Shown here: piece after piece, positions 52,847 through 62,674 of the stretch
How the letters are laid out: the number at the start of each line of letters is the position of its first letter
Numbering within the stretch: the first letter of the stretch is position 1
Notes under the pieces: generated by a model
Told to the model about the DNA's origin: nothing
Seen by the model: the letters and a program-made list of their open reading frames with translations, nothing else
Databases searched by the model: none
Position numbers and translations under genes: made by a program
From: Betaproteobacteria bacterium
Lineage (GTDB): Bacteria > Pseudomonadota > Gammaproteobacteria > Burkholderiales > UBA3065
Direction of reading: 5' to 3'
DNA: 64,000 bases
Assembly (NCBI GenBank): GCA_027490755.1
Contig: JAIXXL010000047.1
Span: forward strand, 248,001 to 312,000

Positions 52847-54892
52847 TCATGCATCAGCAATCGCGGCAAAGATGCGTTCAGCGAGACCAGAGTAAAACTC
52901 TGCACCAAATGTGGCACGAGCTTGAATCTTCGCCGCCACCGACATACGCGAGCGCACGGCATCGTCTGTCAGGAGTTGCGATGCATCGAACCAAGCTCGC
53001 GCACTCGAAGCAAGGAGGCCAGTCGAGCCATGGACGATGGCAGTCCTTAAAGGTGCCGTTGACGAAGCTATAGTGGGTACACCCAACATGGCCGCGACGT
53101 TGCAACGGACCGCGCTCTTTGCCTCGCAAAATGGGTTTGCTGACTCGAGAGGAGCAAGGTTGACGTCGAAGCGGGCGACTTCGGCAAACAGGTCCTCCAT
53201 GGGCACCCGGGGTCGCAGTTCGATTCGCGCCCCATGCCGGGCCAGCGTTGGATAGGCGGAAAGGTCGCAATCGCCCAGAACCACCAACAGAGGCTCGGGG
53301 CGTTGATCGAACAGCTGCCCCAGTGCCGATGCCGCGACCGCAAAATCGCGGCGGTGGGTCGGGGTGCCGCTGGCAAACCCGAGGCGCAAACGGCCGTCGG
53401 TCGCTGAGGGCTTCACGACGGCGAGGGCCGCGTCTGCACGTCTTGCCAAGGATGGACTCAGGCAGTTGGGCAGCACGGCCACCCGTTTGCAGTGCCGGCT
53501 GGCGGCGGTGGCCAGAGGCGTGGTGGTGACCGTAGCCGCGTCGCAGGCCGCGAGCGCCTCGCGATAACGGGCCGCATCTTCAATCCAGCGAAACCGGTCT
53601 TGTTCGGTGAGGTCGTCAAGGTAGGCAAAATGCCCTGCCAACATGACCTCGGGCTCAAAAACAAGATCATCGATGTCATAAACCAGCGGCACGCCAAGTC
53701 GCCGGCACTGTGCGCGCACCACTTCGAACGCGGGACCTCCCTGCACGCGAAAGATGACCACTGTGTCGGCATCAGCGATGCGGTCCTTCGCTTCGCAATG
53801 CTCCAATGGCAACCATGAGGCGACCCAGCCCCGCTCGCCGAGCGCATGGACCGGGTGCTCGACACGGTAGATGTGCCCCACCGAATCCGGCGAGCCAGAG
53901 AGGAACAGGACGCGCCTTGGCTGCCCCCGAGGACGAGCTGGCGGCGCACCCACGAGGGAGAGTTGCCCGAGCATCGACTGCGCCCAGATATCTTTCTGGT
54001 CGAGAAGGTCGGCATCCCGACGCAGCGGGGCATAGAGTCTGACAAGACGATCGAGGGTAGCGGCTAGGGCATCGCAACTGCGCGAAACCCGGTCGAGCGG
54101 CTGTCCCCCAGCGGCGACCAGCATTCTGCAGAGACTGCGCAGACGAGTCACGCCTTGCGCGATGTCTGGCCCTCCAGAGTCTTCGGTCGAACGCTGACGA
54201 TAAAGATCTGCATCGACCAAGCCCGCCAAGCCATCCTGCAAAGTCATCCCCGATTCGGCGAATCGGGTGCCGGTGATTACCTCCAGTCGCCTCAGTACGA
54301 CCTGCCACTCCGATACGAGCTGCCCTGCGTCGATCGAGACCCTTCTCAAACCACGCGAGTGCCTTTCGGCGTCAAGCACGTAGCGCAACCAAAGCAGGAG
54401 CGCTCGGCTGGTTGCTACGACGGCAGCGGGACGAAACTCGGGAACGTCTTTGCGAGCCGCGAGCGAACGCGCGACTTCAAGAGGGTCGCGCAGAACCAGC
54501 ACCACGGAGCATTCAACATCTGCTTTAGAAAGCACGCTGAGCCAGAAGGGCAGCAGGCGGCACAGGCGCGGATCCTTGAGGACAAATCGCTCGGTGCTGC
54601 CAAAACTCGCTTCGAGCAAGGCGAGCGCTTCCTCACGATCTGCTTCGCGCGCTTTATCGGCGAACCAACCGCTGTCGATCGGCGCATCGTCATTCCACCG
54701 CGTCCCGGCAGACTCAAGCAGATGGTTGTTCAATCTTGCGATTGCTCGCGATTCCCAGTATCCGCGAGGGTTGTCCGCTGTTGGTGGCATCGCGTCTTCT
54801 GGCACGGCCCAACCACCACCACCCAGCAGCCCCGCCAATAACGAGGTGCGACTGCGATGCATGCCGAGGATCAGGACTGCGTGACGACTCAT
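52847..54892 (-). CDS. Sulfotransferase-glycosyltransferase fusion protein
   Basis: This 681-residue protein has an N-terminal sulfotransferase domain ([20 protein letters not shown] at residue 5, FVLKDPRLCRLLPFWL near 110 and VVLVLRDPLEVARSLAARKD near 135) and, from about residue 320, a glycosyltransferase domain of GT4 type. The second half has VLFLSGSPDSVGHIYRVEHP at its start, DGRLRLGFASGTPTHRRDFA in the middle and VPTIASSTAPLRTAIVHGST near the end. ATG 54892 overlaps the stop of the GT2 gene as ATGA. It may add a sugar and sulfate it in one polypeptide. Confidence 0.75.
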   Translation of the reverse strand: MSRHAVLILGMHRSRTSLLAGLLGGGGWAVPEDAMPPTADNPRGYWESRAIARLNNHLLESAGTRWNDDAPIDSGWFADKAREADREEALALLEASFGSTERFVLKDPRLCRLLPFWLSVLSKADVECSVVLVLRDPLEVARSLAARKDVPEFRPAAVVATSRALLLWLRYVLDAERHSRGLRRVSIDAGQLVSEWQVVLRRLEVITGTRFAESGMTLQDGLAGLVDADLYRQRSTEDSGGPDIAQGVTRLRSLCRMLVAAGGQPLDRVSRSCDALAATLDRLVRLYAPLRRDADLLDQKDIWAQSMLGQLSLVGAPPARPRGQPRRVLFLSGSPDSVGHIYRVEHPVHALGERGWVASWLPLEHCEAKDRIADADTVVIFRVQGGPAFEVVRAQCRRLGVPLVYDIDDLVFEPEVMLAGHFAYLDDLTEQDRFRWIEDAARYREALAACDAATVTTTPLATAASRHCKRVAVLPNCLSPSLARRADAALAVVKPSATDGRLRLGFASGTPTHRRDFAVAASALGQLFDQRPEPLLVVLGDCDLSAYPTLARHGARIELRPRVPMEDLFAEVARFDVNLAPLESANPFCEAKSAVRCNVAAMLGVPTIASSTAPLRTAIVHGSTGLLASSARAWFDASQLLTDDAVRSRMSVAAKIQARATFGAEFYSGLAERIFAAIADA

Positions 54893-55806
54893 TGCCCCAG
54901 GGCGCGCAAACTGGCAGCGTACTGCTCGAGGGAGTGGGCAAGGAAGCGGGTGGCCTGCGGAGGACACGATCCGAGGAAGTCGGGGACTGTCTGCGGCGGT
55001 TCGAATGGCACCCCTCTGATACCGACATATTCCTCGAGGAAGGTCACCCCGGGATGTTTAGCAAAGGGCACGTTGGTGGCGACGCCGCCGTGAAACTGGT
55101 GAAAGGTGCCCTCCCCGAGCAACATAACCAGACTATCAGCGCCGAGGCACGCTCGCCGGTAGAGGTCAAGATTGACGAATCCCCCGCCAGGACTGACGAA
55201 ACGTTCGTCCAGCCCACCGAGTCGATCCCACAAGTCGCGCCGCATTGCCAAACAGTTGCTCTCGGAGATTGGCAAAAACCACCCCGACCTGGAGGAACCT
55301 GCCAAGGACGCTATCCGAAACAATTCATACCCGTCCGCCATCCAGTCCACCGAGGCGAGCAGTCGGTCCTCGGCTATCTGATCGTAACCTTCCAGCATCG
55401 ACTCGTTCTGCACCTTGGGACCAAGGTGCAAGGCCAGCGTAGCCACAACCGGTTCTTTCCAGGCGAGCAGAGCCCGAGTCATCGACTGGATGATGCCCGG
55501 CGAAAGCATCCGGGCACCATCGATGCAGAGAGCGATGGCGGCGCTAGAGCATCGCCTTACCGCTGCATTGATGGCAGCGGCCGGGGATGGTCGGTCGGGA
55601 CCTCTGAGCAAGCGGAAATTCGTGCCGAAGCTTCTCACGAACGCCGCATCAAGCGGAACCCGCGATCCGGCATCAACCGCGATCACCTCGTAGTCAGCAG
55701 GTTCCACCCCCACTTGATAGGCAGCCGACAGGGTACGCAACGTCCGCGGCGCCTCGCGACCCATGTTGCGAAAGACGACGATGATTGAAGCATGGGCGCA
55801 TCCAAT
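54889..55806 (-). CDS. Family 2 glycosyltransferase with unclear start
   Basis: The reading frame encodes a GT2 protein: ASIIVVFRNMGREAPRTLRT at the start, YEVIAVDAGSRVPLD, GPDRPSPAAAINAAVRRCSS and LCIDGARML (in place of the usual DxD). It ends by overlapping the fusion gene. The conserved ASIIVVFRN segment lies upstream of the first ATG (55764). The only upstream codon before a TAA (55810-55812) that could start is ATT at 55806. Either ATT is used or a small lesion has removed the start. The late domain GGGFVNLDLYRRACLGADSL is intact. Confidence 0.65.
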   Translation of the reverse strand: MGCAHASIIVVFRNMGREAPRTLRTLSAAYQVGVEPADYEVIAVDAGSRVPLDAAFVRSFGTNFRLLRGPDRPSPAAAINAAVRRCSSAAIALCIDGARMLSPGIIQSMTRALLAWKEPVVATLALHLGPKVQNESMLEGYDQIAEDRLLASVDWMADGYELFRIASLAGSSRSGWFLPISESNCLAMRRDLWDRLGGLDERFVSPGGGFVNLDLYRRACLGADSLVMLLGEGTFHQFHGGVATNVPFAKHPGVTFLEEYVGIRGVPFEPPQTVPDFLGSCPPQATRFLAHSLEQYAASLRALGQ

Positions 55807-55929
55807 TTTTTAAGTCAACACCGACTTCGAGATAAGGGTAATCATACCTATACCGGCCTTGGCCTGACGCAAAGCGAGTGATGAGGCGAGTTCCCGGTTG
55901 CAACCTAACCAAGTCTTATACGTTGAGCG

Positions 55930-57414
55930 ATGGTGGCCACTACATCTAAGTGTGCGAGACCAGCCAAAGTTGCCCTAGCATCTCCAAATTCAAAACCGCA
56001 CCGACCCGGAAACTCTAAGGGTCACCGATTAGCGAACCTTTACACCACAACGGACATGCAGGCCGAACTTGTACGCAACGAAATGAGAAGTCTTGGCTTT
56101 CACCCCGATACTATTGCGCTATCGGAACAATTCATCTCGCATTTTTGTGCCCTCGCCCCGCGAGCAGAAAAGCACCAAGCTACAACTGTTTACCTTCGAC
56201 AAAATCGAGAGGCGAACTTCTTCGAGAACGGGGCTAACGGAGATGTCTACATAAATATAGGTGGTTTCTCCGACTTCGACGAGAATTCACACATATTCGT
56301 TCAATTTACGCTCGAGACTCTTTCAAAAAAACGTGGCGCTAAACTTTTTACTATTGACTGGGATTCGATTGAGGCAGCACTTGATCAAACCTTCTCATTC
56401 AACACCGCAACACAGCTTCACAAATACCTGTCGCTTTTTGACTATTTCCACCGAAAACAATTTGGAAAAGGAATTGGATTTTTCAGCAAACGGCCGATAA
56501 TTGATTTAAATAAACCACCAAACCTCTACATACGTCCGGGCAACGTCGAATTACGTGCCGCTCGAACCATATTAAGACATCCGGAGAACCTCGAACAAAT
56601 TGCAATTGATATATACAAGAACTGGGACAGCCCCGAATTCTTTTATGAACCCGACACATCCGATGATGTTCAGGTCTCTGATCTATCGTTTTCAATACGC
56701 CAGTTGCTGACCAACGCGGGGATGTACGCAATAGACCCACCAAGCCTGGTGGCCAGCCTTCACGGATGGGCGAACCGGTACATCTCGGCCTGCTTTACCG
56801 GGAGCGAAATCTTGCTCAATTGGTCTTATGGCATGCATACACACGCAGTGCGCACAGCCGCCGCGGAAAATGGCCTACGGTTCGGGCCTAATCGTCGCGT
56901 CCAGATTGGACCCGTTTTGAGCCTCTATGAGCAACTTGCGGAAAAGACGATTCTTCTCATAAGTCCGTTTGCAACAACGTGCGTAAAAACTGTCGAGTCC
57001 GGTAACGTGAAGAGGCTCTGGAAAAACCACCGAGTACCCGACTTTAAGCTGATCGGGCTTGATGCTTATATCACCACGTATCCCAATAGACCACACAGAT
57101 CTTGGCTTGAAACTTTTTATGTTCTGTGCAGCAGGATAGATGGGATTTTGGCGCAAACTGAAATTGACTTGGTGATGGGTTCCTGCGGATGTTATGGATT
57201 GCCGTTAATGGACTATTGTTACAAACGGCATGGAATTTCAAGCTTTTACTTTGGAAATTTAACCCATCTGTTTTTCGGCATACGGCAAAACGATTTCGCT
57301 CAATACATGTCTGACGCAAATGCAGAATTCTGGGCGAACCCGTTCCATGAAATTTCTCATAAACCGAAAAACTTCAACCTGATAGATAATGGGCGTTACA
57401 TTGTGGGTGAGTAG
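55930..57414 (+). CDS. Unknown AT-rich glycan-region protein, 494 residues
   Basis: No named family was recognised. The central part is alpha/beta with no membrane helices. The C-terminal block EIDLVMGSCGCYGLPLMDYC, then YKRHGISSFYFGNLTHLFFG, resembles a segment seen in hypothetical proteins of surface polysaccharide clusters, and SLYEQLAEKTILLISPFA before it fits a nucleotide-sugar fold. The gene is clearly AT-richer than its neighbours, suggesting transfer. The start is uncertain; a later ATG at 56056 lies closer to the well-folded part. A weak terminator follows. Confidence 0.6.
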   Translation: MVATTSKCARPAKVALASPNSKPHRPGNSKGHRLANLYTTTDMQAELVRNEMRSLGFHPDTIALSEQFISHFCALAPRAEKHQATTVYLRQNREANFFENGANGDVYINIGGFSDFDENSHIFVQFTLETLSKKRGAKLFTIDWDSIEAALDQTFSFNTATQLHKYLSLFDYFHRKQFGKGIGFFSKRPIIDLNKPPNLYIRPGNVELRAARTILRHPENLEQIAIDIYKNWDSPEFFYEPDTSDDVQVSDLSFSIRQLLTNAGMYAIDPPSLVASLHGWANRYISACFTGSEILLNWSYGMHTHAVRTAAAENGLRFGPNRRVQIGPVLSLYEQLAEKTILLISPFATTCVKTVESGNVKRLWKNHRVPDFKLIGLDAYITTYPNRPHRSWLETFYVLCSRIDGILAQTEIDLVMGSCGCYGLPLMDYCYKRHGISSFYFGNLTHLFFGIRQNDFAQYMSDANAEFWANPFHEISHKPKNFNLIDNGRYIVGE

Positions 57415-57485
57415 CACTATGTATTCAGCGTCGATTAGTTTCGACACAATACTGTGTAGAAAACATACGGCCTCAAAAAAACAAT

Positions 57486-57503
57486 AACGCCTGCGTTTTT
57501 TTT
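57486..57503 (+). terminator. Weak terminator-like hairpin after the unknown gene
   Basis: The short stem AACGC/GCGTT with a two-base loop is followed by a run of eight T residues and preceded by an A-run. The position, 72 bases after the stop at 57414, is suitable, but the stem is only five pairs. Confidence 0.4.
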
Positions 57504-57580
57504 ATTTAATAAAGGGTCATTTGTTGTTTTCTTTGCCGACTCGGCTTCTTAACAACAAGAGCAAGGCGAGGCATTGATGA

Positions 57581-57715
57581 GTGTACAATCTTTACGCAAC
57601 GCCTTGCGGCGAAGAATTCACGGCCTCTCCGGGGCAGACGATTATGTTTTCCCGTAAGGAATACCTCCGGACTATCACCTTCAATGCCAATTGAAAGATC
57701 TCGCGCAACACAGGT
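57581..57715 (-). pseudogene. Duplicated 3' remnant of the methyltransferase gene
   Basis: This stretch matches 59131-59262 at an almost constant offset of 1550-1551 bases (shared blocks: GTGTACAA, GCGGCGAAGAATT, TGCCAATTGAA). On the minus strand it reads RDLSIGIEGDSPEVFLTGK, compared with RDPSIGIDGEYLEVFVTRK at the end of the intact protein. The rest of the gene is absent and the stop codon has been lost. Similarity continues past the intact gene's stop, so this is duplicated DNA. Confidence 0.75.
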
Positions 57716-57763
57716 TAAGAAAGGCGAGGATGATTGAATTATTAGGCGGCATGGTTTGTCGAG

Positions 57764-58018
57764 TCATTCAGCGAATGTACAGCCCGAGGAGGCCAGATCC
57801 CGCATGACGCCCCGATCTGTATACAAAAACCGGGCGAGGCCGGGGCCGCCATATTCGCCATAGGCGCCAGAGGCCAACACGAGGGCCGCTGCGAAGACGT
57901 CCAAACAGCTCGACCCCTCACAACTGATTCTCTCAAAAGTCACACGGCGACTACCGCGGCTAGCCCCAGGCACTCCAGATACTCTTATCCGCTCGGGCCG
58001 AACCAAATAATCTGCCAT
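57764..58018 (-). CDS. Possible small hypothetical protein or gene fragment, 84 residues
   Basis: The frame starts at ATG 58018 and reads MADYLVRPERIRVSGVPGAS, then LDVFAAALVLASGAYGEYGG. No family or good ribosome binding site is seen. Given the broken genes around it, it may be a fragment or a chance frame. Confidence 0.25.
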   Translation of the reverse strand: MADYLVRPERIRVSGVPGASRGSRRVTFERISCEGSSCLDVFAAALVLASGAYGEYGGPGLARFLYTDRGVMRDLASSGCTFAE

Positions 58019-58118
58019 AGGGCTACTGGAATTCGCCCCCCCCAGCGTCTACCGCCAGCTCGCGAAGGAGCCACCTCTATGTTGACCGACCCCCATAAGC
58101 GTCACAGCAAGCCACCTC

Positions 58119-58991
58119 ATGCAAAACCCAATTAACTCACTATTCCTGAATTCGGAGACCACCGTCAGGATGGCCGATGTTGACTGGGCTTCTCACGGCG
58201 TTGCCAACTGGTACGTCCTACTCTGCACTGGCCGCTCCGGCAGCACCCTTCTCTCCCGGATGCTTACGAGTACTGGTCTATGTGGAAGCCCAGATGAATT
58301 TTTTAATGAGAATTACGTAAAGAATATTCAAGACAGAAATAATTTCGACAATATTAAAGATTATATCAATTATATAATTAAACAACATTCACGTAACGGC
58401 ATATTCGGATTTAAAATCGATGCCCTCCGATTTGAATGGATAAGCCGAGACATAGGACTTGACGAGACTTTCAATACAAATTCCGACGTCCCACTCATAT
58501 GGCTCACCCGACAGGACGTGCTAGCGCAAGCACTATCTTTTGCGCATGCGAAAAGAACCGGCATCTGGCACATTAGAGATGACGGCACCCATATTCGGGG
58601 ACCGACCCCCTACCGAGACTCTGAACTCGACGACAGGCTGATATGGCGCGAGCTGCTAGAAATTTTACGCATGGAACAAAATATCGAGAATCTTTTTCTG
58701 GAAAAACGCTGCTTTCCCCTACGAATAACATACGAACAACTAATCTCTGAGAAATCACCCACTCTGGCGAGGGTCTTGGCAAAACTCGGCCTCCCCTTGG
58801 ACCAGATAGATATTTCGCTAAAAGTTATATCCGAAAGACCCGAGCCACTCTTAAAACTTGAAAGAGATAACAAGCCTATGTTCTTGGCACGTTTTTACAA
58901 GCGGCACAAAATACCTCTTGACGTCATCATGGCTAATCGGGGCCGCCTGAGCCTAGACACCCTTGGAAAAATGATTTCGGCTTGGAATTAA
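58119..58991 (+). CDS. Stf0-like sulfotransferase
   Basis: This 290-residue protein has the Stf0-type phosphosulfate loop LLCTGRSGSTLLSRMLTSTG followed by GSPDEFFNE. GIFGFKIDALRFEWI and WLTRQDVLAQALSFAHAKRT contain the conserved basic and arginine residues. Stf0 proteins sulfate sugars such as trehalose in mycobacteria. The gene is AT-rich compared with the window, as is 55930-57414. It is flanked by the two copies of a methyltransferase tail. Confidence 0.8.
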   Translation: MQNPINSLFLNSETTVRMADVDWASHGVANWYVLLCTGRSGSTLLSRMLTSTGLCGSPDEFFNENYVKNIQDRNNFDNIKDYINYIIKQHSRNGIFGFKIDALRFEWISRDIGLDETFNTNSDVPLIWLTRQDVLAQALSFAHAKRTGIWHIRDDGTHIRGPTPYRDSELDDRLIWRELLEILRMEQNIENLFLEKRCFPLRITYEQLISEKSPTLARVLAKLGLPLDQIDISLKVISERPEPLLKLERDNKPMFLARFYKRHKIPLDVIMANRGRLSLDTLGKMISAWN

Positions 58992-59191
58992 GGCAACCGC
59001 CAAGGCCAACCACGCGCTATAGACGGAACCCCCTCCAAGCAACTATTCGACGGAAAGCAGAAGAATAAAGTGTTAGGCCCCCTCTCGCCGCCCCGTCTCT
59101 TAGGCTTCGGTAAGTCCGACGCGGAGGGGTGTGTACAAATAATCTTCAACTCCTCGCGGCGAAGAATTTCGTGCCTCGCTGGCTCAGAAGA

Positions 59192-59902
59192 CTATATTTT
59201 TCTCGTGACGAATACTTCCAGGTACTCACCATCGATGCCAATTGAAGGGTCCCGCGTAACATACGTTACGGTCGGGAAGCCGCACCATTCTTGAAGAAGG
59301 AATTCGAAATCACTGCCGTAGTCCCAGGTTACAAGAGAGCGGCCATCACCAATCGGATTTCCGTGATATTGGGCTTCTTCCAGATGCACAACGTTGCCGT
59401 CGCGAAGCGTGGCTCTGCATCGACTGAATTTCAGGAATCCGTGCTTTGGCGCTGTGAATACGTGAACACCCCCCGGTTTCAAGACTCGCATGATCTCGCG
59501 GGCGGCGGTTGCGGGACTGAATAGATGCTCGAAAACATCTTGAGTAATGAATATGTCGAAATGGTTTTCTGGAAACGTGAGAATTTCCAGGTTTTCGCAA
59601 CGAATGTTTTGATGATACGAACCAAGCGGAACCTCCGGGAAATATTGGCTGGATGAGTAATTATCGCCCGAGTACCGCCGTATGAAATCGGCCGATGGTG
59701 AGGATTCATGGATCGCCAAACCATCCCAGCCCTGAAAATATTTGTCCAGAATATACTGCAGATGTCTCTGCCTTGGGATAGAACCGCAAACCGAGCACTT
59801 GTAGTAATCCCTGAGCCAGTCGTGCGTGCTCTCAAAAATGACTTCGTTCCTGCAACAATGGCAGTACCCGGAATTCCTTCTTATTACTGGATGATGAGTC
59901 AT
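59192..59902 (-). CDS. Class I SAM methyltransferase with N-terminal zinc ribbon-like motif
   Basis: The 236-residue protein starts with two CxxC pairs (CHCC and CSVC) in a zinc-ribbon-like arrangement, then a methyltransferase domain: FDIFITQDVFEHLFSPATAA and REIMRVLKPGGVHVFTAPKH are the classic post-motif I segments. Such proteins are frequent in O-antigen and glycan clusters. A duplicate of its 3' end lies 1.55 kb away at 57581. The acceptor is unknown. Confidence 0.75.
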   Translation of the reverse strand: MTHHPVIRRNSGYCHCCRNEVIFESTHDWLRDYYKCSVCGSIPRQRHLQYILDKYFQGWDGLAIHESSPSADFIRRYSGDNYSSSQYFPEVPLGSYHQNIRCENLEILTFPENHFDIFITQDVFEHLFSPATAAREIMRVLKPGGVHVFTAPKHGFLKFSRCRATLRDGNVVHLEEAQYHGNPIGDGRSLVTWDYGSDFEFLLQEWCGFPTVTYVTRDPSIGIDGEYLEVFVTRKI

Positions 59903-59974
59903 GTTCTTATTGATGCCACGGATTAATCAGGCAATTACCAAAATCAGAGGGCATCGCGCCCCGACTGCGCTAGC

Positions 59975-61009
<1,035 letters not shown>

Positions 61010-61120
61010 TTACCTGTTCTCAGTCTCTCGGATACGTTGGAGCGAAAGCAAGCCCGTTGACGTCTCGCACGCGCCGGCAAACCTTGGCCGACCTCGACTC
61101 TACCGGATGAGCAGCGGATA

Positions 61121-61802
61121 TCACTCGGGCTTTCGTACGATGACGAGCGTCTGAAGGTCGGCGAACCCGTCGATCCAGTCGACAACCTTGAACATCCCCG
61201 ACCAGACCGAACACACATAGTCGAACCCATGCGAAACCTGCACATGGGTGCCTGGACAGGCGACATCTAGGCCGATGTCCCGCTGCCACCCGTGGTCGAC
61301 AAAGCCCTTCTGGAGATACTCCGCGATTGCTTCGGGGGTACGGCCTGCGGGATAGAACTGGTCATACCAAGACAGTTCGGCAAGCACAGTGGGGAAGGCC
61401 ACCCACGCCGCGGCAACGCCATTGGATACCCTGCCCCCGATATCGGCTTATCGCCTTTGGGCTCATTTCGATGTCGAGTATCGCTTCGACCCGATCCACG
61501 ATTGCAGACACCGGGAGTGCTGCGCGGTACACATTGGAGCGTCTTTCATCCCTGCAGAACACGACCGTCTCTTCGCGGCCATTGACCGGACATGCGCAGG
61601 GCAGCTCAGCTTCGGTACGCTTCCACGGTGGCACGTGAAGTTGCATCTTGAGTGAACCGCTAACCCAGACGCCCTTGAACCAGCCTTCACGGAGAAAGCC
61701 ACCAACCAGTCGCGAACCCAAGGTTCGCGCGGCCATAAGCAGCCAGCCCCAAGCACCAGGTTGCGCAGCACCGGACAGGCGGTGTGGGATAACCGTTGAC
61801 AC
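61121..61802 (-). pseudogene. Frameshifted gene of unassigned family
   Basis: Two overlapping minus-strand frames (61362-61802 and 61121-61402) appear to be one gene with a shift near 61430. The upstream frame reads CACPVNGREETVVFCRDERR and the downstream frame reads PTVLAELSWYDQFYPAGRTP, ending in WIDGFADLQTLVIVRKPE. The downstream frame's immediate upstream sequence contains an in-frame TAA. The end resembles the tail of methyltransferase-like proteins, but I could not place it. Confidence 0.45.
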
Positions 61803-61822
61803 GGTCCAGCGCTCATTGATGC

Positions 61823-62674
61823 TTAATCAGGGACGAGTGCAACCACGATCTGCAGAGGGTCGCATGCGTTCCACTCTATGTCTGCGATCCTCCACCCCCC
61901 GGCAAGCTTGGCCAGATGTTCGAGCGTCATCGATGTATCGCCGTAGGTGATCTCCCCCTCCACCGGCTCCCGATTTGTGTGCGGCATGAAGGCGAACCCG
62001 CTTGCACGATGCCGCTCAATGCCCGCAGGCTCTCCCCGCGACCCGTGATACCTCCAGTATTCGACCGGGCGGATCGTGAGACAGAGGAGGCCTCCTTCGG
62101 CGATCGCCTCACGGAGCGTGGCAAGCGCGACTCGCGCAGTCGACTCGCTCAGATGCGTAAAAACGCTGAATGCGTAAATCAGATCGAAAGGGCCCTTGAC
62201 CGGCAGGGTGCGCGGAATGTAGTCACTCAACGCAAGGTTGCAGGGCAGTCGATGCTCGCGGCAGAGGTCGATAGAACGCTGCCAGGGATCGACCCCGTGG
62301 AGTCCTTCGGCCGGAACGTACTTCAGAAAAAGCCGAAGCAACCTTCCCCAACCACAACCAAAGTCGAGAACCCGCAACTCGGCGGCAGCCTTGGCGCCAT
62401 GCCGGCCGTACATGGCAAAGAGCGTCCGTACAAACAAAACCGACTGGTCCATCAAGGGTTGCCCGCAATTGCCGGTCCAGTTGCGCTGCACCTCGTCGGA
62501 CGCCATCGTCGGGACCGCCGCACGGATCGCAGGCAAGTGCAGAGGAACGTTAAGGCAGAGTTTCCCGAATAACTCCAGCGGGATGGGTCGCATCGGATCT
62601 ACCAGTCCAATCCCGGGGCTTTGGGCGAGCATGCGGTCAATAGAAACGAGTTCACGCTCGAACAACTCAAGCAT
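61823..62674 (-). CDS. Class I SAM methyltransferase
   Basis: The 283-residue protein has motif I LRVLDFGCGWGRLLRLFLKY, then GVDPWQRSIDLCREHR and FDLIYAFSVFTHLSESTARV, typical of glycan-cluster methyltransferases. ATG 62674 overlaps the upstream gene's TGA (ATGA-type overlap reading GCTGATGC), so an in-frame start further upstream at 62746 is not needed. It is coupled to the glycosyltransferase. Confidence 0.8.
   Translation of the reverse strand: MLELFERELVSIDRMLAQSPGIGLVDPMRPIPLELFGKLCLNVPLHLPAIRAAVPTMASDEVQRNWTGNCGQPLMDQSVLFVRTLFAMYGRHGAKAAAELRVLDFGCGWGRLLRLFLKYVPAEGLHGVDPWQRSIDLCREHRLPCNLALSDYIPRTLPVKGPFDLIYAFSVFTHLSESTARVALATLREAIAEGGLLCLTIRPVEYWRYHGSRGEPAGIERHRASGFAFMPHTNREPVEGEITYGDTSMTLEHLAKLAGGWRIADIEWNACDPLQIVVALVPD

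Larger units (their letters stand above)
57415..58118. other. Gene-poor stretch between the unknown gene and the Stf0-like gene
   Basis: About 700 bases hold a weak terminator, a degenerate copy of the 3' end of the methyltransferase at 59192 (at 57581-57715) and an 84-residue open frame on the minus strand. No intact known gene was identified. The content suggests past recombination. Confidence 0.55.

Noticed and set aside
57742..57936. A 64-residue minus-strand frame in the gene-poor stretch
   Set aside because: It overlaps another equally weak frame at 57764 and lacks start signal and family. At most one could be real.
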